Both the position numbers and the translations under genes were made by a program. The notes under the pieces were generated by a model. The model made no database searches, was not told the DNA's origin, and worked only from the letters and a program-made list of their open reading frames with translations. This document shows, one piece after another, positions 34,817 through 49,823 of a stretch of DNA of 64,000 bases (position 1 is its first letter; each line of letters opens with the position of its first letter). The stretch is from Apostichopus japonicus. Its lineage: Eukaryota > Echinodermata > Holothuroidea > Aspidochirotida > Stichopodidae. The stretch is taken from positions 40,168,631 to 40,232,630 of the forward strand of contig NC_092568.1 of NCBI RefSeq assembly GCF_037975245.1, given 5' to 3'.

Positions 34817-37800
34817 TTCGTAAGTTTTGATCATGTGTAACATTTGTTGAGCCGTGTAATTATATATTTCATTGAGGGCTATTAATTTCTGGAAACTTTT
34901 TCGTTTTTATAAACAATTTGAAATAAACAAGAATATACAAGAATGAAATATTATAATTAGCCAACTTTAGTTACGCACGATTTATTACAATAACATGTTT
35001 ACAAACATATGACATGTTAATTACATAAGTATATGAATGACAAGTTCAATGAACATACAACGATATGTTATGAGCTAGTGAGGTTAAAAGCCAGAAGCAG
35101 GGAAAAAGTGATGGAAAACTAGTTGTTTGAGTGATAATATACTTTGCTAGTCAATTGGTCAAGCACTACTTAATACAATAAAATGGTCATCGATTACACA
35201 GATCGTTATGCTATGAAGAGAGATTATTGTTTTGAAATGAATTTGTTACTTTAATATTTACAATCAAATGATATCAGTTAGGTAGGTGTAGAGCCACAAA
35301 CAGTGAAAATCTAATGAAAAATAATTATTTCACATGATATTAACTCTCATTTTAGAGCCACTGTGCTCATGTCTTTGATGTTTTTGCCTCTATTAAATGA
35401 CGTTTGTTCTCTCCTTCTATCTATCTGTTCTTTTCAGGAGGTAAATCCTTATCCTCATTAACGATTGTAGATAAATGTCATCACCTATTCCCCTTTCAAA
35501 GAAGCCACTAGTGATATCAATTCCTGTAAATTCCTTACGTGCAGACACAATTTAAATGAAATATGATAAATTTCACAACATTGGTAACGCACGATTTTAA
35601 TACAATCACATAGTTATCGAGTATATGAATGGCGAGTACAATGAACATCCAACGATATTTTGTTAAATGAGTTTGTAACTTTAATATTTAACTATCAATG
35701 ATATCAGTTAGTTGTTTCAGTTATAATCAACTTTGCTAGTCAATTGGTCAAGCCAGATTTAATACAATAAAATGTTCATCGATTACACAGATCGTAATGC
35801 CATGAAGAAAGATGATTGTTTTAACATGAATTTGTAACTTTAATTTTACCATCAAATGATATCAGTTAGTCAGGTTTAAAGCCACAAACAGTGGAAAGCT
35901 AATGAAAAATAATTATTTCACATTTCATAAACTTACATTTAAGAGCCACGGTGCTTATGTCTTTGCTGTTTTTTTTTTCTCTTTCATGTGACGATTTGTT
36001 CTTTCCTTCTATCTATCCGTTTCGTTCAGGAGGTAAGTCTTTATCATGATTAACGATTGTAAATACATGTCATTACCTAGTATCCTTTCAAAGATGCCAC
36101 CAGTGAAATCAATTCCTGTGAACTCTTTATTTTCATCATCAACAATGTCAATCAAATATTACTCTTTTCACAACTTTAGTAATGCACGATTCAATACAAT
36201 AACATGGTTATCGAGTATATGAATGACAAGTTCAATGAACATACAACAATATGTTGTTCGCCAGTGAGGTTAAGAGCCAAAAGCAGTGGAGAAGTGATGG
36301 AAAACTTGTTGTTTCAGTTATAATAAACTTTGCGAGTCAATTGGTCACGCACGATTTGATACAATAAAAAGGTCAACAATTACGAAGATCATAATGCCAT
36401 GAAGGGTGATGATTGTTTTGGAATGAATATGTAATCTAACATGATCCATTCATGTTTTGAGCTTGTGAGGTTAAAAACAAAAGACATGTAAAAAAGATGC
36501 GGAAACTACTTGTTACAGTTTTAATAAACTGACATTTTAACGTCACAGTGATTGTGATGTTGTACTGTGTTTTCCCTATGATATGATGATTTGTTTGTTT
36601 TCTCCTTTCTATCTATTTGTTTCTTTCCAGTTCGTAAGTTTTGATCATGTGTAACATTTGTTGAGCCGTGTAATTATATATTTCATTGAGGGCTATTAAT
36701 TTCTGGAAACTTTTTCGTTTTTATAAACAATTTGAAATAAACAAGAATATACAAGAATGAAATATTATAATTAGCCAACTTTAGTTACGCACGATTTATT
36801 ACAATAACATGTTTACAAACATATGACATGTTAATTACATAAGTATATGAATGACAAGTTCAATGAACATACAACGATATGTTATGAGCTAGTGAGGTTA
36901 AAAGCCAGAAGCAGGGAAAAAGTGATGGAAAACTAGTTGTTTGAGTGATAATATACTTTGCTAGTCAATTGGTCAAGCACTACTTAATACAATAAAATGG
37001 TCATCGATTACACAGATCGTTATGCTATGAAGAGAGATTATTGTTTTGAAATGAATTTGTTACTTTAATATTTACAATCAAATGATATCAGTTAGGTAGG
37101 TGTAGAGCCACAAACAGTGAAAATCTAATGAAAAATAATTATTTCACATGATATTAACTCTCATTTTAGAGCCACGGTGCTCATGTCTTTGATGTTTTTG
37201 CCTCTATTAAATGACGTTTGTTCTCTCCTTCTATCTATCTGTTCTTTTCAGGAGGTAAATCCTTATCCTCATTAACGATTGTAGATAAATGTCATCACCT
37301 ATTCCCCTTTCAAAGAAGCCACTAGTGATATCAATTCCTGTAAATTCCTTACGTGCAGACACAATTTAAATGAAATATGATAAATTTCACAACATTGGTA
37401 ACGCACGATTTTAATACAATCACATAGTTATCGAGTATATGAATGGCGAGTACAATGAACATCCAACGATATTTTGTTAAATGAGTTTGTAACTTTAATA
37501 TTTAACTATCAATGATATCAGTTAGTTGTTTCAGTTATAATCAACTTTGCTAGTCAATTGGTCAAGCCAGATATAATACAATAAAATGTTTATCGATTAC
37601 ACAGATCGTAATGCCATGAAGAAAGATGATTGTTTTAACATGAATTTGTAACTTTAATTTTACCATCAAATGATATCAGTTAGTCAGGTTTAAAGCCACA
37701 AACAGTGGAAAGCTAATGAAAAATAATTATTTCACATTTCATAAACTTACATTTAAGAGCCACGGTGCTTATGTCTTTGCTGTTTTTTTTTTCTCTTTCA

Positions 37801-39659
37801 TGTGACGATTTGTTCTTTCCTTCTATCTATCCGTTTCGTTCAGGAGGTAAGTCTTTATCATGATTAACGATTGTAAATACATGTCATTACCTAGTATCCT
37901 TTCAAAGATGCCACCAGTGAAATCAATTCCTGTGAACTCTTTATTTTCATCATCAACAATGTCAATCAAATATTACTCTTTTCACAACTTTAGTAATGCA
38001 CGATTCAATACAATAACATGGTTATCGAGTATATGAATGACAAGTTCAATGAACATACAACAATATGTTGTTCGCCAGTGAGGTTAAGAGCCAAAAGCAG
38101 TGGAGAAGTGATGGAAAACTTGTTGTTTCAGTTATAATAAACTTTGCGAGTCAATTGGTCACGCACGATTTGATACAATAAAAAGGTCAACAATTACGAA
38201 GATCATAATGCCATGAAGGGTGATGATTGTTTTGGAATGAATATGTAATCTAACATGATCCATTCATGTTTTGAGCTTGTGAGGTTAAAAACAAAAGACA
38301 TGTAAAAAGATGCGGAAACTACTTGTTACAGTTTTAATAAACTGACATTTTAACGTCACAGTGATTGTGATGTTGTACTGTGTTTTCCCTATGATATGAT
38401 GATTTGTTTGTTTTCTCCTTTCTATCTATTTGTTTCTTTCCAGTTCGTAAGTTTTGATCATGTGTAACATTTGTTGAGCCGTGTAATTATATATTTCATT
38501 GAGGGCTATTAATTTCTGGAAACTTTTTCGTTTTTATAAACAATTTGAAATAAACAAGAATATACAAGAATGAAATATTATAATTAGCCAACTTTAGTTA
38601 CGCGCGATTTATTACAATAACATGTTTACAAACATATGACATGTTAATTACATAAGTATATGAATGACAAGTTCAATGAACATACAACGATATGTTATGA
38701 GCTAGTGAGGTTAAAAGCCAGAAGCAGGGAAAAAGTGATGGAAAACTAGTTGTTTGAGTGATAATATACTTTGCTAGTCAATTGGTCAAGCACTACTTAA
38801 TACAATAAAATGGTCATCGATTACACAGATCGTTATGCTATGAAGAGAGATTATTGTTTTGAAATGAATTTGTTACTTTAATATTTACAATCAAATGATA
38901 TCAGTTAGGTAGGTGTAGAGCCACAAACAGTGAAAATCTAATGAAAAATAATTATTTCACATGATATTAACTCTCATTTTAGAGCCACGGTGCTCATGTC
39001 TTTGATGTTTTTGCCTCTATTTAATGACGTTTGTTCTCTCCTTCTATCTATCTGTTCTTTTCAGGAGGTAAATCCTTATCCTCATTAACGATTGTAGATA
39101 AATGTCATCACCTATTCCCCTTTCAAAGAAGCCACTAGTGATATCAATTCCTGTAAATTCCTTACGTGCAGACACAATTTAAATGAAATATGATAAATTT
39201 CACAACATTGGTAACGCACGATTTTAATACAATCACATAGTTATCGAGTATATGAATGGCGAGTACAATGAACATCCAACGATATTTTGTTAAATGAGTT
39301 TGTAACTTTAATATTTAACTATCAATGATATCAGTTAGTTGTTTCAGTTATAATCAACTTTGCTAGTCAATTGGTCAAGCCAGATTTAATACAATAAAAT
39401 GTTCATCGATTACACAGATCGTAATGCCATGAAGAAAGATGATTGTTTTAACATGAATTTGTAACTTTAATTTTACCATCAAATGATATCAGTTAGTCAG
39501 GTTTAAAGCCACAAACAGTGGAAAGCTAATGCAAAATAATTATTTCACATTTCATAAACTTACATTTAAGAGCCACGGTGCTTATGTCTTTGCTGTTTTT
39601 TTTTTCTCTTTCATGTGACGATTTGTTCTTTCCTTCTATCTATCCGTTTCGTTCAGGAG
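34817..39659 (+). repeat. Higher-order repeat F-E-E, three copies
   Basis: TTC 34817, GAG 35438, GAG 36030; TTC 36631, GAG 37252, GAG 37844; TTC 38444, GAG 39065, GAG 39657. Period about 1,813-1,814 bp with near identity. The first GAG of each trio has acceptor TTCTTTTCAG and donor GTAAAT; the second has TTTCGTTCAG and donor GTAAGT. Both are CAG-GAG, so an acceptor three bases downstream is possible. The block is too uniform to be old. Confidence 0.75.
35438..35440 (+). CDS. Microexon 17, GAG (Glu) with GTAAAT donor
   Basis: TTCTTTTCAG precedes and GTAAATCC follows. It is the first of five such modules (also 37252, 39065, 43799, 59067). If the second AG were used, the exon would have zero length and the site would be a classical recursive splice site (AG directly against GTAA). 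Confidence 0.55.
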
Positions 39660-40254
39660 GTAAGTCTTTATCATGATTAACGATTGTAAATACATGTCAT
39701 TACCTAGTATCCTTTCAAAGATGCCACCAGTGAAATCAATTCCTGTGAACTCTTTATTTTCATCATCAACAATGTCAATCAAATATTACTCTTTTCACAA
39801 CTTTAGTAATGCACGATTCAATACAATAACATGGTTATCGAGTATATGAATGACAAGTTCAATGAACATACAACAATATGTTGTTCGCCAGTGAGGTTAA
39901 GAGCCAAAATCAGTGGTAAAGTTAAGATAAACTAGTTGTTACAATAATAATGAACTGTACTAGTCAATTGGTAACACACGGTTTCATACAATAAGATTAT
40001 CATCGAATACATAGATCGTAATGTCAATAAAGAGAGATAATTGTTTTGAAATGATTTGTAACTCTTAAATTAGTAATTATTTTATTGTGAGTAAGTGAGG
40101 TGAATAGCAAACAACAGGGAAAAGTTACGTTAAACTAGTTGTTACAGTTACAGTAAACTGATATTTTATAGTCATTGTGCTTGTGTTTTGACTGTTTTTC
40201 CTATTATACGATGATTTGTTTGTTTTCTTCTTTCCATCTAATCGTTCTTTATAG

Positions 40255-42596
40255 CCGGTAAGTTTTGCACATGATGAACATTTGTTAAAGCGTGTCATTC
40301 TCAATTCCAACAAGGGCAATTAATTCCTGTAAATTATTTTATTTGGTACACAATTTCAATGAGATATAATAATTTTGACAACATTGGTAATGCATGATTT
40401 AATACAATAACATGGTTATCGAGTATATGAATGACAAGTTGAATGAACATACAACGATATGTTGTGAGCTAGTGAGGTTAAGAACCAAAATCAGTGGTAA
40501 AGTTAAGGTTAACTAGTTGTTACATTAATAATGAACTGTACTAGTCAATTGGTAACACACGGTTTCATACAATAAGATTATCATCGAATACATAGATCGT
40601 AATGTCAATAAAGAGAGATAATTGTTTTGGAATGATTTGTAACTATTAAATTAGTAATTATTTTATTGTGAGTAAGTGAGGTGAATAGCAAACAACAGTG
40701 GAAAAGTTACGTAAAACTAGTTGTTACAGTTATAGTAAACTGACATTTTAAAGTCATTGTGCTTGTGTTTTGACTGTTTTTCCCTATTATATGATGATTT
40801 GTTTGTTTTCTTCTTTCCATCTAATCGTTTCTTTATAGCCGGTAAGTTTTGCACATGATTAACATTTGTAAAAAGCGTGTCATTTTCAATTCCAACCAGG
40901 GCAATTAATTCCTGTAAATTATTTTATTTCGTACACAATTTCAATGAGATATGATAATTTTGACAACATTGGTAATGCACGATTTAATACAATAACATGG
41001 TTATCGAGTATATGAATGACAAGTTGAATGAACATACAACGATATGTTGTTCGCTAGTGAGGTTAAGAACCAAAATCAGTGGTAAAGTTAAGGTTAACTA
41101 GTTGTTACATTAATAATGAACTGTACTAGTCAATTGGTAACACACGGTTCTATACAATAAGATTATCATCGAATACATAGATCGTAATGTTAATAAAGAG
41201 AGATAATTGTTTTGGAATGATTTGTAACTCTTAAATTAGTTATTATTTTATTGTGAGTAAGTGAGGTGAAGAGCAAACAACAGGGGAAAAGTTACGTAAA
41301 ACTAGTTGTTACAGTTATAGTAAAGTGACATTTTAAAGTCATTGTGCTTGTGTTTTGACTGTTTTTCCCTATTATATGATGATTTGTTTGTTTTCTTCTT
41401 TCCATCTAATCGTTTCTTTATAGCCGGTAAGTTTTGCACATGATGAACATTTGTAAAAAGCGTGTCATTCTCAATTCCAACCAGGGCAATCAATTCCTGC
41501 AAATTTTTTCATTTCGTACACAATTTTAATGAAATATGATAATTTTGACAACATTGGTAATGCACGATTTAATACAATAACATGGTTATCGAGTATATGA
41601 ATGACAAGTTGAATGAACATACAACGACATGTTGTTCGCTAGTGAGGTTAAGAACCAAAATCAGTGGTAAAGTTAAGGTTAACTAGTTGTTACATTAATA
41701 ATGAACTGTACTAGTCAATTGGTAACACACGGTTCTATACAATAAGATTATCATCGAATACATAGATCGTAATGTTAATAAAGAGAGATAATTGTTTTGG
41801 AATGATTTGTAACTCTTAAATTAGTTATTATTTTATTGTGAGTAAGTGAGGTGAAGAGCAAACAACAGGGGAAAAGTTACGTAAAACTAGTTGTTACAGT
41901 TATAGTAAAGTGACATTTTAAAGTCATTGTGCTTGTGTTTTGACTGTTTTTCCCTATTATATGATGATTTGTTTGTTTTCTTCTTTCCATCTAATCGTTT
42001 CTTTATAGCGGGTAAGTTTTGCACATGATTAACATTTGTAAAAAGCGTGTCATTCTCAATTCCAACCAGGGCAATCAATTCCTGCAAATTTTTTCATTTC
42101 GTACACAATTTTAATGAAATATGATAATTTTGACAACATTGGTAATGCACGATTTAATACAATAACATGGTTATCGAGTATATGAATGACAAGTTGAATG
42201 AACATACAACGATATGTTGTGAGCTAGTGAGGTTAAGAACCAAAATCAGTGGTAAAGTTAAGGTTAACTAGTTGTTACATTAATAATGAACTGTACTAGT
42301 CAATTGGTAACACACGGTTTCATACAATAAGATTATCATCGAATACATAGATCGTAATGTCAATAAAGAGAGATAATTGTTTTGGAATGATTTGTAACTA
42401 TTAAATTAGTAATTATTTTATTGTGAGTAAGTGAGGTGAATAGCAAACAACAGAAGAAAAGTTACGTAAAACTAGTTGTTACAGTTATAGTAAACTGACA
42501 TTTTAAAGTCATTGTGCTTGTGTTTTGACTGTTTTTCCCTATGATATGATGATTTGTTTGTTTTCTTCTTTCCATCTAATCGTTTCTTTATAGCCG
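40255..42596 (+). repeat. Pro-class run with one Arg
   Basis: CCG 40255, CCG 40839, CCG 41424, CGG 42009, CCG 42594, spaced 584-585 bp. The acceptor is TTTCTTTATAG (one T shorter at 40255). The donor is GTAAGTTTTGCACATGAT in each. Confidence 0.75.
42009..42011 (+). CDS. Microexon 28, CGG (Arg)
   Basis: TTTCTTTATAG precedes and GTAAGT follows. One C-to-G change inside the codon relative to the adjacent, otherwise near-identical CCG units. Other CGG modules are 54067, 55964 and 60950, whose upstream tract has TTTTTTCC instead of TTCTTTCC; so Arg at 42009 probably arose separately. Confidence 0.6.
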
Positions 42597-43177
42597 GTAA
42601 GTTTTGCACATGATTAACATTTGTAAAAAGCGTGTCATTCTCAATTCCAACCAGGGCAATCAATTCCTGTAAATTCTTTCATTTCGTACACAATTTTAAT
42701 GGAATATGATAATTTTCACAACATTAGTAAAACACTATTTAATACAATAATATGGTTATCGAGTATATGAATGACAAGATGAATGAATGAACAACGATAT
42801 GTTGTGAGCTAGTGAGGTTAAGAGCCAAAAGCAGTGGAGAAGTGATGGAAAACTTGTTGTTTCAGTTATAATAAACTTTGCGAGTCAATTGGTCACGCAC
42901 GATTTGATACAATAAAAAGGTCAACAATTACGAAGATCATAATGCCATGAAGGGTGATGATTGTTTTGGAATGAATATGTAATCTAACATGATCCATTCA
43001 TGTTTTGAGCTTGTGAGGTTAAAAACAAAAGACATGTAAAAAGATGCGGAAACTACTTGTTACAGTTTTAATAAACTGACATTTTAACGTCACAGTGATT
43101 GTGATGTTGTACTGTGTTTTCCCTATGATATGATGATTTGTTTGTTTTCTCCTTTCTATCTATTTGTTTCTTTCCAG

Positions 43178-46160
43178 TTCGTAAGTTTTGATCATGTGTA
43201 ACATTTGTTGAGCCGTGTAATTATATATTTCATTGAGGGCTATTAATTTCTGGAAACTTTTTCGTTTTTATAAACAATTTGAAATAAACAAGAATATACA
43301 AGAATGAAATATTATAATTAGCCAACTTTAGTTACGCACGATTTATTACAATAACATGTTTACAAACATATGACATGTTAATTACATAAGTATATGAATG
43401 ACAAGTTCAATGAACATACAACGATATGTTATGAGCTAGTGAGGTTAAAAGCCAGAAGCAGGGAAAAAGTGATGGAAAACTAGTTGTTTGAGTGATAATA
43501 TACTTTGCTAGTCAATTGGTCAAGCACTACTTAATACAATAAAATGGTCATCGATTACACAGATCGTTATGCTATGAAGAGAGATTATTGTTTTGAAATG
43601 AATTTGTTACTTTAATATTTACAATCAAATGATATCAGTTAGGTAGGTGTAGAGCCACAAACAGTGAAAATCTAATGAAAAACAATTATTTCACATGATA
43701 TTAACTCTCATTTTAGAGCCACGGTGCTCATGTCTTTGATGTTTTTGCCTCTATTAAATGACGTTTGTTCTCTTCTTCTATCTATCTGTTCTTTTCAGGA
43801 GGTAAATCCTTATCCTCATTAACGATTGTAGATAAATGTCATCACCTATTCCCCTTTCAAAGAAGCCACTAGTGATATCAATTCCTGTAAATTCCTTACG
43901 TGCAGACACAATTTAAATGAAATATGATAAATTTCACAACATTGGTAACGCACGATTTTAATACAATCACATAGTTATCGAGTATATGAATGGCGAGTAC
44001 AATGAACATCCAACGATATTTTGTTAAATGAGTTTGTAACTTTAATATTTAACTATCAATGATATCAGTTAGTTGTTTCAGTTATAATCAACTTTGCTAG
44101 TCAATTGGTCAAGCCAGATTTAATACAATAAAATGTTCATCGATTACACAGATCGTAATGCCATGAAGAAAGATGATTGTTTTAACATGAATTTGTAACT
44201 TTAATTTTACCATCAAATGATATCAGTTAGTCAGGTTTAAAGCCACAAACAGTGGAAAGCTAATGCAAAATAATTATTTCACATTTCATAAACTTACATT
44301 TAAGAGCCACGGTGCTTATGTCTTTGCTGTTTTTTTTTTCTCTTTCATGTGACGATTTGTTCTTTCCTTCTATCTATCCGTTTCGTTCAGGAGGTAAGTC
44401 TTTATCATGATTAACGATTGTAAATACATGTCATTACCTAGTATCCTTTCAAAGATGCCACCAGTGAAATCAATTCCTGTGAACTCTTTATTTTCATCAT
44501 CAACAATGTCAATCAAATATTACTCTTTTCACAACTTTAGTAATGCACGATTCAATACAATAACATGGTTATCGAGTATATGAATGACAAGTTCAATGAA
44601 CATACAACAATATGTTGTTCGCCAGTGAGGTTAAGAGCCAAAATCAGTGGTAAAGTTAAAATAAACTAGTTGTTACAATAATAATGAACTGTACTAGTCA
44701 ATTGGTAACACACGGTTTCATACAATAAGATTATCATCGAATACATAGATCGTAATGTCAATAAAGAGAGATAATTGTTTTGAAATGATTTGTAACTCTT
44801 AAATTAGTAATTATTTTATTGTGAGTAAGTGAGGTGAATAGCAAACAACAGGGAAAAGTTACGTTAAACTAGTTGTTACAGTTACAGTAAACTGATATTT
44901 TATAGTCATTGTGCTTGTGTTTTTACTGTTTTTTCCTATTATACGATGATTTGTTTGTTTTCTTCTTTCCATCTAATCGTTCTTTATAGCCGGTAAGTTT
45001 TGCACATGATGAACATTTGTTAAAGCGTGTCATTCTCAATTCCAACAAGGGCAATTAATTCCTGTAAATTATTTTATTTGGTACACAATTTCAATGAGAT
45101 ATAATAATTTTGACAACATTGGTAATGCATGATTTAATACAATAACATGGTTATCGAGTATATGAATGACAAGTTGAATGAACATACAACGATATGTTGT
45201 GAGCTAGTGAGGTTAAGAACCAAAATCAGTGGTAAAGTTAAGGTTAACTAGTTGTTACATTAATAATGAACTGTACTAGTCAATTGGTAACACACGGTTT
45301 CATACAATAAGATTATCATCGAATACATAGATCGTAATGTCAATAAAGAGAGATAATTGTTTTGGAATGATTTGTAACTATTAAATTAGTAATTATTTTA
45401 TTGTGAGTAAGTGAGGTGAATAGCAAACAACAGTGGAAAAGTTACGTAAAACTAGTTGTTACAGTTATAGTAAACTGACATTTTAAAGTCATTGTGCTTG
45501 TGTTTTGACTGTTTTTCCCTATTATATGATGATTTGTTTGTTTTCTTCTTTCCATCTAATCGTTTCTTTATAGCCGGTAAGTTTTGCACATGATGAACAT
45601 TTGTTACAGCGTGTCATTCTCAATTCCAACAAGGGCAATTAATTCCTGTAAATTATTTTATTTCGTACACAATTTCAATGAGATATGATAATTTTGACAA
45701 CATTGGTAATGCACGATTTAATACAATAACATGGTTATCGAGTATATGAATGACAAGTTGAATGAACATACAACGATATGTTGTTCGCTAGTGAGGTTAA
45801 GAACCAAAATCAGTGGTAAAGTTAAGGTTAACTAGTTGTTACATTATTAATGAACTGTACTAGTCAATTGGTAACACACGGTTTCATACAATAAGATTAT
45901 CATCGAATACATAGATCGTAATGTCAATAAAGAGAGATAATTGTTTTGGAATGATTTGTAACTATTAAATTAGTAATTATTTTATTGTGAGTAAGTGAGG
46001 TGAATAGCAAACAACAGTGGAAAAGTTACGTAAAACTAGTTGTTACAGTTATAGTAAACTGACATTTTAAAGTCATTGTGCTTGTGTTTTGACTGTTTTT
46101 CCCTATTATATGATGATTTGTTTGTTTTCTTCTTTCCATCTAATCGTTTCTTTATAGCCG
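43178..46160 (+). repeat. F-E-E-P-P-P block, copy of 38444-41426
   Basis: TTC 43178, GAG 43799, GAG 44391, CCG 44990, CCG 45574, CCG 46158. Each lies 4,734 or 4,735 bp from its counterpart at 38444, 39065, 39657, 40255, 40839 and 41424, so about 3 kb was duplicated as one block. Confidence 0.75.
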
Positions 46161-46845
46161 GTAAGTTTTGCACATGATGAACATTTGTTACAGCGTGTCA
46201 TTCTCAATTCCAACCAGGGCAATTAATTCCTGTAAATTATTTTATTTCGTACACAATTTCAATGAGATATGATAATTTTGACAACATTGGTAATGCACGA
46301 TTTAAAAAACAATAACATGGTTATCGAGTTTATGAATGACAAGTTGAATGAACATACAACGATATGTTGTTCGCTAGTGAGGTTTGTTTGCCACAAAAGT
46401 ACAAAGTGGAGGAAGTCTTCCATACAGCTTAAAAGCTTAACAATGTGGAAGACTCCCTGAAGAAAGAAAAGAAAAGAAAAGAGGTTAAAAGCCAAAATCA
46501 GTGGTAAAGTTAAGATAAACTAGTTGTTACATTAATAATGAACTGTGCTAGTCAATTGGTAGCACACATTTTCATACAATAAGATTATCATAGATTACAT
46601 AGATCGTAACGTCAATAAAGAGAGATAATTGTTTCGGTATGATTTTGTAACTCTTAAATTAGTTATTATTTTATTGTGAGTAAGTGAGGTGAAGAGCAAA
46701 CAACAGGGGAAAGTTACGTTAAACTAGTTGTTTCAGTTATAGTAAACTGACATATTATAGTCATTGTTCTTGTGTTTTTACTGTTTTTTCCTATTATACG
46801 ATGATTTGTTTGTTTTCTTCTTTCCATCTAATCGTTTCTTTATAG

Positions 46846-46848
46846 CTG
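46846..46848 (+). CDS. Microexon 36, CTG (Leu)
   Basis: TTTCTTTATAG precedes and GTAAGTTTTGCAC follows. The only Leu codon, one C-to-T change at the second codon position of a CCG unit with intact flanks. Confidence 0.55.
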
Positions 46849-47428
46849 GTAAGTTTTGCACATGATGAACATTTGTTAAAGCGTGTCATTCTCAATTCCA
46901 ACCAGGGCAATCAATTCCTGTAAATTCTTTCATTTCGTACACAATTTTAATGGAATATGATAATTTTCACAACATTAGTAAAGCACTATTTAATACAATA
47001 ATATGGTTATCGAGTATATGAATGTCAAGTTGAATGAACGAACAACGATATGTTGTGAGCTAGTGAGGTTAAGAGCCAAAAGCAGTGGAGAAGTGATGGA
47101 AAACTTGTTGGTTCAGTTATAATAAACTTTGCGATTCAATTGGTCACGCACGATTTGATGCAATAAAGAGGTCATCAATTACGAAGATCATAATGCCATG
47201 AAGGGCAATGATTGTTTTGGAATGAATATGTAATCTAACATGATCCATTCATGTTTTGAGCTTGTGAGGTTAAAAACGAAAGACATGCAAAAAGATGCGG
47301 AAAACTACTTGCTACAGTTTTAATAAACTGACATTTTAACGTCACAGTGATTGTGATGTTGTACTGTTTTTCCCTATGATATGATGATTTGTTTGTTTTC
47401 TCCTTTCTATCTATTTGTTTCTTTCCAG

Positions 47429-47431
47429 TAT
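47429..47431 (+). CDS. Microexon 37, TAT (Tyr)
   Basis: TTTGTTTCTTTCCAG precedes and GTAAGTTTTGATCATG follows, identical to the TTC class on both sides. Both changes (TTC to TAT) fall inside the three exonic bases. The same TAT occurs at 52728 and 62224. Confidence 0.6.
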
Positions 47432-47639
47432 GTAAGTTTTGATCATGTGTAACATTTGTTGAGCCGTGTAAATATATATTCCATTGAGGGCTATTAATTT
47501 CTGGAAACTTTTTCGTTTTTATAAACAATTTGAAATAAACAAGAATATACAAGAATGAAATATTATAATTAGCCAACTTTAGTTACGCACGATTTATTAC
47601 AATAACATGTTTACAAACATATGACATGTTAATTACATA

Positions 47640-49390
47640 AGTATATGAATGACAAGTTCAATGAACATACAACGATATGTTGTGAGCTAGTGAGGTTAAA
47701 AGCCAGAAGCAGGGAAAAAGTGATGGAAAACTAGTTGTTTGAGTGATAATATACTTTGCTAGTCAATTGGTCAAGCACGATTTAATACAATAAAATGGTC
47801 ATCGATTACACAGATCGTAATGCCTTGAAGAGATATGATTGTTTTGAACTGAATTTGTAACTTTAATATTTAACCATCAATGATATCAGTTAGTCAGTTT
47901 TAAAGCCACGAACAGTGAAATCTAATGAAAAATACTTATTTCACATGTCATTAACTTTCATTTAAGAGCCACGGTTCCTATATCTTTGCTGTTTTTCTCT
48001 TTTATTTGACGTTTGTTCTTTTCTTCTATCTATCCGTTTCTTTTCAGACGGTAAGTCTTTATCATGATTAACGCTCGTACATACATGTTATTACCTATTC
48101 CTCTTTCAAAGAAGCCACCAGTGAAATCAATTCCTGTATATTCTTTATGTGCAGACACAATTTCAATGAAATATGATAATTTTCACAACATTGGTAATGC
48201 ATGATTTAATACAATAACATGGTTATCGAGTATATGAATGACAAGTTCAATGAACATACAACGATATGTTGTGAGCTAGTGAGGTTAAAAGCCAGAAGCA
48301 GGGAAAAAGTGATGGAAAACTAGTTGTTTGTGTGATAATATACTTTGCTAGTCAATTGGTCAAGCACGATTTAATACAATAAAATGGTCATCGATTACAC
48401 AGATCGTAATGCCTTGAAGAGATATGATTGTTTTGAACTGAATTTGTAACTTTAATATTTAACCATCAATGATATCAGTTAGTCAGTTTTAAAGCCACGA
48501 ACAGTGAAATCTAATGAAAAATACTTATTTCACATGTCATTAACTTTCATTTAAGAGCCACGGTTCCTATATCTTTGCTGTTTTTCTCTTTTATTTGACG
48601 TTTGTTCTTTTCTTCTATCTATCCGTTTCTTTTCAGACGGTAAGTCTTTATCATGATTAACGCTCGTACATACATGTTATTACCTATTCCTCTTTCAAAG
48701 AAGCCACCAGTGAAATCAATTCCTGTATATTCTTTATGTGCAGACACAATTTCAATGAAATATGATAATTTTCACAACATTGGTAATGCATGATTTAATA
48801 CAATAACATGGTTATCGAGTATATGAATGACAAGTTCAATGAACATACAACGATATGTTGTGAGCTAGTGAGGTTAAAAGCCAGAAGCAGGGAAAAAGTG
48901 ATGGAAAACTAGTTGTTTGTGTGATAATATACTTTGCTAGTCAATTGGTCAAGCACGATTTAATACAATAAAATGGTCATCGATTACACAGATCGTAATG
49001 CCTTGAAGAGATATGATTGTTTTGAACTGAATTTGTAACTTTAATATTTAACCATCAATGATATCAGTTAGTCAGTTTTAAAGCCACGAACAGTGAAATC
49101 TAATGAAAAATACTTATTTCACATGTCATTAACTTTCATTTAAGAGCCACGGTTCCTATATCTTTGCTGTTTTTCTCTTTTATTTGACGTTTGTTCTTTT
49201 CTTCTATCTATCCGTTTCTTTTCAGACGGTAAGTCTTTATCATGATTAACGCTCGTACATACATGTTATTACCTATTCCTCTTTCAAAGAAGCCACCAGT
49301 GAAATCAATTCCTGTATATTCTTTATGTGCAGACACAATTTCAATGAAATATGATAATTTTCACAACATTGGTAATGCACGATTTAATAC
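47640..49390 (+). repeat. Triplicated 589-bp Thr unit
   Basis: ACG 48048, 48637 and 49226 are spaced exactly 589 bp with almost no differences between units. Acceptor CGTTTCTTTTCAG, donor GTAAGT. This is the most recent local expansion by eye and the only run of consecutive Thr codons. Confidence 0.75.
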
Positions 49391-49823
49391 AATAACATGG
49401 TTATCGAGTATATGAATGACAAGTTGAATGAACATACAACGATATGTTGTGAGCTAGTGAGGTTAAGAACCAAAATCAGTGGTAAAATTAAGGTAAACTA
49501 GTTGTTACATTAATAATGAACTGTACTAGTCAATTGGTAACACACGGTTCTATACAATAAGATTATCATCGAATACATAGATCGTAATGTTAATAAAGAG
49601 AGATAATTGTTTTGGAATGATTTGTAACTCTTAAATTAGTTATTATTTTATTGTGAGTAGGTGAGGTGAAGAGCAAACAACAGGGGAAAAGTTACGTAAA
49701 ACTAGTTGTTACAGTTATAGTAAACTGACATTTTAAAGTCATTGTGCTTGTGTTTTGACTGTTTTTCCCTATGATATGATGATTTGTTTGTTTTCTTCTT
49801 TCCATCTAATCGTTTCTTTATAG

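Larger units (their letters stand above)
30433..34819 (+). repeat. Higher-order repeat T-P-P-F, two copies
   Basis: Copy 1: ACG 30433, CCG 31031, CCG 31732, TTC 32315. Copy 2: ACG 32940, CCG 33538, CCG 34234, TTC 34817. Offset about 2,502-2,507 bp with very high identity. The middle intron between the two prolines is near 700 bp because it carries a hairpin plus AAAGA insertion. Acceptors end ATAG at CCG, CCAG at TTC and TTTAG at ACG. Confidence 0.75.
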